DNA of 64,000 nucleotides, from positions 91,552,001-91,616,000 of the forward strand of contig JAZHRO010000073.1 of assembly GCA_037157565.1 (NCBI GenBank). Reading direction: 5' to 3'. Positions within the stretch are counted from its first letter, which is position 1. Every line of letters starts with the position of its first letter. This DNA comes from Thalassia testudinum. Its lineage: Eukaryota > Streptophyta > Magnoliopsida > Alismatales > Hydrocharitaceae. Position numbers and translations under genes: made by a program. This document shows, in pieces, positions 58,402 through 64,000 of the stretch. Below the pieces are notes generated by a model, which saw nothing but the letters and a program-made list of their open reading frames with translations, was not told the origin of the DNA and did not search any database.

Positions 58402-59091
58402 CTACAAGAGATGGGAATGCTCATTTAGCATGACATGCTGAAGGGGGTCATCACATAACATTGTAGGGGTTTCCTCTTCAATCAGGTCATCTATCACCTC
58501 AACTTGAGAACAATCCTCAAGTCTGTCTTGTTTGTAAGCATCAAACACATTAAGCCGGATTTTCCCACTCCCAAAGCCCATTTTCAATGCTCCAATATTA
58601 CAATTGATTGAAGCATGAGAAGTTTCAGGGAAGGGGTGGCCCAAAATGATGGAGGGCTTAGTTGGCTTGTTGGTAGGGTTAGTGTCCAAAACTAAGAAGT
58701 CAACAGGAAAGAAGAAATCCTCCACTCTTACGAGGACATCTTCCAAAATTCCCTGTGGTGTCTTAAGTGATAGATCAACAACTTGAAGGATTAGAGGGCT
58801 AGGCTTCAAATTGCCTCCCCCAAGTTGTTCATACATGTAGCTCGGAAGGATGTTCACCCCCGCACCAAGATCAAGTAGAGCCTCATCAATTTGTAAGTCA
58901 CCAATAACTACTAAGATGTATGGGGCTCCTGGGTCCTTAAGTTTCGGGGGTGTGCCATGTTGAACAATTGAGCTAACAGAATCAGGCAGGACAACTTTTG
59001 ATTGGACCTGTTTTCTAGATTGCCACTTTTTCATGCACAGGTCCTTTAAGAAGCAGGCATAAGACAGAATCTGCCTGATAGCTTCAAGCAA
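58402..59091 (-). pseudogene. Element F aspartic protease
   Basis: Open frame of 229 codons: CFLKDLCMKKWQSRKQVQSK, PYILVVIGDLQIDEALLDLGAGVNILPS (DLGA active site, about 58860), VEDFFFPVDFLVLDT, PSIILGHPF. Looks intact internally; separated from gag by a stop near 59103. It cleaved the gag-pol polyprotein. Confidence 0.87.
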
Positions 59092-59103
59092 AGGCAGGTT
59101 AAT

Positions 59104-60743
59104 CTACACTTGCTTGAAAGTTTCCATGATCTTATCCATCTTATCTTTGGCTCCAGATGAGCCAGCAAAAGTCTGCCCAGAGGTGGATAAGCGGTCTGGA
59201 AAAGGCACTCTCGATCTCTGGGTGGAAGGGTTGTCATGTTGAGTATGGGGTAGAACTAGGGCAACTTCTTCCGGTGAGGTGATTTCAAGCGGAGAAGATT
59301 TGGGCAGGTCTTCTTCGGTGGGGGTGAAAGTCAAGGTGGATGGTTTTTTAGGGAATGAGACTATAGGAGCATCGGGATTGGAAATTTCTTTCCCACTCCT
59401 CAGAATAGTCACCGCCTGAGCATGCTCCCTAAAGACAATCCCTTTTCCTTTAGGATTCTCCTCAGCAGCACTGGGGAGCTTCCCAGTTTCCCTTTGTCTA
59501 ACGGCCTCAACAAGGTGTCCTATTTGTGATTTCATCTCATGTATAGCCTTGTCATGAGATTGGATGATGGCACTTTGACTTTCTTGCATACTTTTCAACA
59601 TCTCCTTCAATTCATCCATCTTAGAGGTCTTAGGCTGGGCAAAGGTCTGAGGTTGGTTCATTTGATGGTTTTGAAAGGATTGTGGTTTATAATTCCCTGA
59701 ATTTGAGACATTTCCTTGTCTCCATGAAAAGTTTGGGTCGTTCCTCCATCCCTCATTATAAGTGTTGGAGAAAGGGTCATTATGAGGTCTAGGACGAAAC
59801 CCTTGAGCGGCATTCAAATCTGCTTGTACAAGCTCAGGGAATTGGGAGGCCAAGTGGCAATCCACAGTGGCGTGTGTATTGCCTTGGCAAATTGAGCATT
59901 CAGAAGGTTGGGATGTGGAGGTGTTAGATACGAATGGACTCAAGTTTGACATAAGTCTTTTCATGTTTTGATTCAATAATTGAATCTGATAGGCTAAATT
60001 CTAGGTGTCCCTTGCTCATTCGCCTCCAACTTTCTTTGCATGAGAGTGGGCTTTCTATCCATGTAGGCAGAATTCAAGTAAGTAGAATTCTCACTCAAAG
60101 TATCAAAAAGGTTTCAAGCTTCATCCTTGGTCTTAGAAAGAATGGTTCCTGCACAGGCACCATCCACAGTTTGCCTATACAAATCATTAAGTCCGGTGTA
60201 GAACCTTTCAACCAGTTGCCATTTAGGCACCTGGTGATGTGGGCAAAGTCTCAGTAAGTCGTTAAAGCGCTCCCACGCATCATGGAATGCTTCCCCATCC
60301 TTTTGAACAAAACTCATAATTTCCCTCCTAAAGTGATTGATTTTGCTCATGGGGAAGTACTTCAAAAACTCCTTCTTCAGGGCAACCCAAGTGTTAATAT
60401 TATCAAGGGTGTGATACCAATACTTGACTTTGTCCTTAAGGGAGAAGGGAAAGAGGGTCTACATTTGAGCATCATTAGTAATGCCCTGCAGCTTCACCGT
60501 GGAACAGACCTCGGTGAATTTCTCTATATGCCTGTAAGGGTCTTCCCTAGCAGTACCATAAAAGGAGGGCAGCAAGGATATGGTACTGCTTTTGATCTCA
60601 TAAGGATTGTCCCCTCCAGGTCTACGTAGTGTAGGGCAAGCTTGATTGGTTGGAATGAAATATTCCTTAAGGCTCCTTTGAGCGGCCATTTTTACCCTTG
60701 GAAGATTTCTTCTTAAGATTCTTTCAGGTTCAGGATCAAACAC
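59104..60743 (-). pseudogene. gag: Element F gag
   Basis: Three open segments: 60459-60743 (FDPEPERILRRN, NPYEIKSSTISLLPSFYGT), 60114-60365 (FPMSKINHFRREIMSF, CPHHQVPKWQLVERFY), 59104-59976 (zinc knuckle CSICQGNTHATVDC, coiled linker, AVTILRSGKEI, ending METFKQV). Stops lie near 60458, 60113 and 60000. The zinc knuckle is complete, unlike D's. Confidence 0.88.
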
Positions 60744-61908
60744 AAGTTGTCTCTTAAGAGAACACCTACCAAGAATGCACTACAAACACAATTCAAAAGG
60801 ACTTGTTCGGTCTTTACAAATTTAGGATTTTGACTTTAGTTCAAATTGTAGGTGACAAAGCAAGTTGCCCAATCAATTACACACCTATTGTCAACCTTCG
60901 AAATGCCTAAAAAGACCTAGTTGGAGCATAGGTATTCTTCCCTAAATCTCAAATGGTAAAGCACATCCAAAGACGAAAGATTGAGGGATGCAAGTAGGCC
61001 TAAGCCTTCCTTCAAAGCTGTGCTTTCGCGGTGGTTCTCAACTACCCCCAAAAATCCGTGATAGGGTATCCCCATCTTTTGATTTACAAAACCTTTGATC
61101 TCAAGTTCCGAACACTTCAGAATCCAACAGTAGGAGAGCTCTTATCCTAGTCGTTCCAAGACTTAGGAGTGTCTAAATGAGTGCCGTGGTGCAAAAGATA
61201 TAACAGTGCATACACCACAAAAAGATTTTGAATTTTGAATCGCACACTACGTTTGAAAATCATGTCCTTGATTTTTAGATGTCCCACCTTTAATTAGTCC
61301 TTTTTCAAGAATATATGTGACCACTTGATAGATCGCTTCACGACAAATTATGTGGTCTTCGAATTAAGTCCAAATGCAATGCATGATCAAGAATAGGAAG
61401 CAAAGTAAGAGAATGCATACCTTGCTTCCAGCAATCAACGATGCGAGAATGCACACAATGCAAAGAAATAAATCTAGAGGCTGCTTATATAGACCTAAAT
61501 GGTTCGTCCTAGGGGTAGGCAGCTTCTAGCAAGCAACTCATTTTTTTTTTTAAACTACTTATGCAAAAGCAAATAAAGGGTAAACAATCCACAAAATAAA
61601 TTAAAAACCTAAATCTAAAGAAAAGGGAATAAGCTCCCAAAAATCAGCCCCAATTACTACAAGGGTGACAAAATAGAAATAAAACTTATGAAATGAGAAA
61701 TCTCCTATAGAGGCAGAATCCAGGTCTCCTTCGTCTTCTCCTCATGTAAGCATTGCTCAAGGTCGAAGCCTTCTCCTCGATGTGACTATCACCTCTCTCA
61801 AATTCCTCGCACAAATTCCTCGCACAGAAAAGATAATAAATGGTCAGATCACTGTGCAATGAGAAATAATCAGAAATAAAATCAGGTGAAATTATTGAAT
61901 CTATTGCC
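60744..61908 (-). other. Element F leader
   Basis: About 1.2 kb, no sustained frame. Confidence 0.7.
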
Positions 61909-61926
61909 TCCCCGGCATCGATGCCA
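61909..61926 (-). promoter_or_regulatory. Element F primer binding site (degenerate tRNA-Asp)
   Basis: Minus strand TGGCATCGATGCCGGGGA, 14-15 of 18 to tRNA-Asp, two bases from the LTR. Confidence 0.8.
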
Positions 61927-61928
61927 TT

Positions 61929-63846
61929 TGATAAGTCGATTTTCACTTTCGAATAATGTGACTAAGATGATTTATTGTTTTAGTAACAAAGCAGTGGAAA
62001 ATCGCTTAACAAAATAATTACAATAAAAATTACCACCCCTAAAAGAGTCGGTTGTGTCCACAGGGAGGCAATGATGCAATAAAATCTTGATTATTTCGCA
62101 TTCTTTCAATCAAGTGTGAAATCCATAATCAAATCCGACATGAAATATGATGGAAAGAAGATGCACAATAACTCAAAAATATAAGGGTATATGTACAATT
62201 TTTCCCCACTAAAATATTCAATAAATATGTGATGATTTTATGTAATTTTCAATTGACATGTATTAGAGAAAATTTATGCACATTTTAATCCCAAAACCAT
62301 TGTTAAAACAGGTGAATATCAATAACCACGCAATTATCAGAAAGCATGAGTATGCAGTCACAATTTCACCACAATAAAATAATCATAAATTAAAATAGAT
62401 TTTGGTGGCAATGGCATTCAAATGTAATTTTTAATTAAAACAAAAATAAGGGATGTTACCTCTCTCCTTCTTGAGCATGGGAGAGAGGTTGAATCGAGGA
62501 GATAGTCCCACAAGAGGTTGGTTGAAGCGAGGCCATCACGGTGGTGGCAACAGTGCATCATGAGATGGCCGGAGGAGACGAATGGCAGCGGTGGAGGTAC
62601 TGGTGCTGCCGCCTATGCTGCAGGTGCAAGGAGAGCAGCATGCGCAGGTGCTGGAGGTGCTGCAGATGAACGGAAATGCAGAGTCATGGGCGCACAGGCG
62701 CTCTGTAGAGCACACAGGCACACCCAAAAGTAGGTGTGGCTAAGGCTGCAGGTGCTACACAAAGTTGCAGGCGATGGCGCGGTGAAGTGCAGGTGCATGC
62801 ACAGAGGTGCGCGTAGGATGGAAGTGGCACTCGTGCTTGTGGGTCCGCGGCAGGGGGCTTAGGTTCACTGATGGAAGTGCGGGCAGGTGAGTGCAGCTGG
62901 AGGGCACGCGGCAGAGGTGCGGGCACGTGCAGCTGGAGGGGCGCGTGCTCTGCGTGCATGGCTGGAGACGATGGTGGGTCTGATGGAGCAGGGAGAAGCT
63001 GTTGGTGATGGCGCGGGCTAGAGGAGAGGCCGACTGCTGGTGATGGCACGGGCTAGAGGAGAGGCCGACTGCTGTTGCGCATGGGGACGACGTGTTGTTG
63101 GGTTTATTTTTAAGGTGAAGTGAAACAGAGGAAGAAGAAGGAAGAAGAAGATATGGGCCAAGCTTCAGACGTCCGGGAAACTTCCCAGACGTCTTAACTG
63201 ATGGGGGAGATGAAATTGCGGCAGCTGCAGTGGTGGATGTTTGTGATGATGGTAAGAGTGGTGCACGCTGATATGCTCACAGTAATGCAAACAAGCTCCA
63301 GATGGCGGTATGGCCTGTCATGCCACACACCCACGGTGGTGGAGGCTCGTCGCCACAGTTGAGGCCAGTGGTGGTGAAGTGCATGAGAGGTCAACTCTCT
63401 GCACAATGGTGGGTCGAGGATGGTGGCCTCTGGAGCTTGGCAGTTCTCCCTCCTTTTGTAGCCACAGCCATCGTTTCAAGTTCAAAATGCCGTAGCGTAA
63501 ATGTGATGCGCAGGACGAGGAGGCGGAGCCAAAGCCAGAGGAGTTACCTGTGCAAAGGAGAAAAAAAAAAGAATAAATTATTGTGGTTATTTATGCATAA
63601 GCCCTTAACTTCTATGTTAAATTAAAACAATGCATGCAATGCACCTAATTGGTTAACTAATTAAATGAATGCAATTCTAAGTTAATTATAAATGCATTTA
63701 GTTATGAATGCAATGCATGAATTATGTAATTAAATCAGAAATATGAATTAATCTATTTACATCCTAATGCATGCTAAATAAATGTTAGAATTAACTTAAT
63801 GTCTGGCACTTAAACACTTAAATAGCCAACAAATATGGGCTAATCA
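61929..63846 (-). repeat. Element F 5' LTR
   Basis: TGATAAGTCG...GGCTAATCA; partner of 52161-54097. Two GACGTC hexamers at about 63167 and 63189. ORFs such as 62684-63049 are chance frames in GC-rich sequence. Confidence 0.93.
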
Positions 63847-63851
63847 CTCTC

Positions 63852-64000
63852 CGCGTGCACACATGCTTCACATGATAGCGCTGCGCTGTGCGCATGCATG
63901 CCTGCACATGCGTGTGCTGGGCGGCTTGGGCTACGCCACATGGTGCAATCTTGGCCGTCCATCTTTTTGTTGTAGGGGCTACTACAGAGGTTGGATTGAG
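63852..64000 (-). repeat. Element B 5' LTR, second part, cut by window end
   Basis: Resumes the match to 7070-7230 after F (CCGTGCACAC..., TTGTAGGGGCT.CTACAGAGGT). The LTR end, duplicated target and the rest of element A lie beyond the window. Confidence 0.88.

Larger units (their letters stand above)
52161..63846 (-). mobile_element. Element F: Athila-like Ty3/gypsy element inside B's 5' LTR
   Basis: Flanked by exact CTCTC (52156-52160 and 63847-63851). 3' LTR 52161-54097 (1937 bp), 5' LTR 61929-63846 (1918 bp). Uninterrupted, 11,686 bp: the most complete coding element here. Minus-strand order is leader, gag, protease, RT, RNase H, integrase, 3' non-coding region. Inactivated by point stops. 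Confidence 0.95.
6175..64000 (-). mobile_element. Element B: non-autonomous LTR retrotransposon, runs off the right edge
   Basis: The outermost minus-strand element. Its 3' LTR is 6175-7626. Its 5' LTR begins at 51251, is interrupted at 52160 by element F and resumes after F's duplicated target. Its interior is interrupted by chromovirus C (10696-49978). Without inserts B is about 7 kb, close to E (7.8 kb), whose internal coding region and 3' non-coding region it resembles. No gag or pol is visible. The host pentamer before 6175 is AGGTG, which predicts AGGTG just after B's far LTR end beyond the window. The LTR start is inferred from alignment of TGCTTTACG (left) with TGTTTCGCG (right). Confidence 0.85.

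Noticed and set aside
1..64000. CRISPR array, operon or bacterial-type system
   Set aside because: No regularly spaced repeats with unique spacers, no operon-like gene order; all recognisable coding content is plant retrotransposon.

Overview
This is repeat DNA from a plant nuclear genome. I found no host gene. The evidence is Ty3/gypsy coding remnants of two plant lineages (Athila-like, and a chromodomain-bearing Tekay-like chromovirus), primer sites matching plant tRNA-Asp and tRNA-iMet 3' ends, LTRs of 1.4-2.8 kb, and pervasive C-to-T/G-to-A decay as in methylated DNA. The species cannot be named from this; a repeat-rich angiosperm is a reasonable guess.

The window resolves into a nest five levels deep. 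Level 1, element A (+): end of a 5' LTR (to 3542), tRNA-Asp primer site (3546-3563) and leader, with a solo LTR (1450-3170) near its left end. Level 2, element B (-, from 6175 past the window end) interrupts A; its LTRs are 6175-7626 and 51251-52160 plus 63852 onward. Level 3: chromovirus C (-, 10696-49978, TSD GAAAT) lies inside B, and Athila-like element F (-, 52161-63846, TSD CTCTC) splits B's right LTR. Level 4, inside C: Athila-like element D (-, 16507-35587, TSD AAAGG/GAAGG), solo LTR G (36469-38189, TSD CTGAC) and non-autonomous element E (-, 41837-49638, TSD CTCTC). Level 5, inside D: solo LTR H (33483-35278, TSD CAGGG) and truncated element I (+, 23232 to about 29105).

C, D and F once encoded gag-protease-RT-RNase H-integrase, C with a chromodomain; all are now broken by stops, frameshifts and active-site changes. 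I keeps only LTR, leader and gag. B and E carry no recognisable gag or pol. Instead they share a protein of about 600 residues of unknown function, readable in both copies at protein level despite stops. B, D, E and F share the same 3' cis-signal: a small hairpin, a G-rich polypurine tract, then the LTR. D, E, F, A and I share a tRNA-Asp primer site. The simplest inference is that B/E-type elements were mobilised by Athila-like machinery.

The most interesting signals are cis-structures: the conserved hairpin beside the polypurine tract, a 30-bp dyad with TGACG half-sites 56-57 bp upstream of TATA in the E/H LTR family, arrays of GACGTC or AGCT in LTR upstream regions, and the shared B/E protein.
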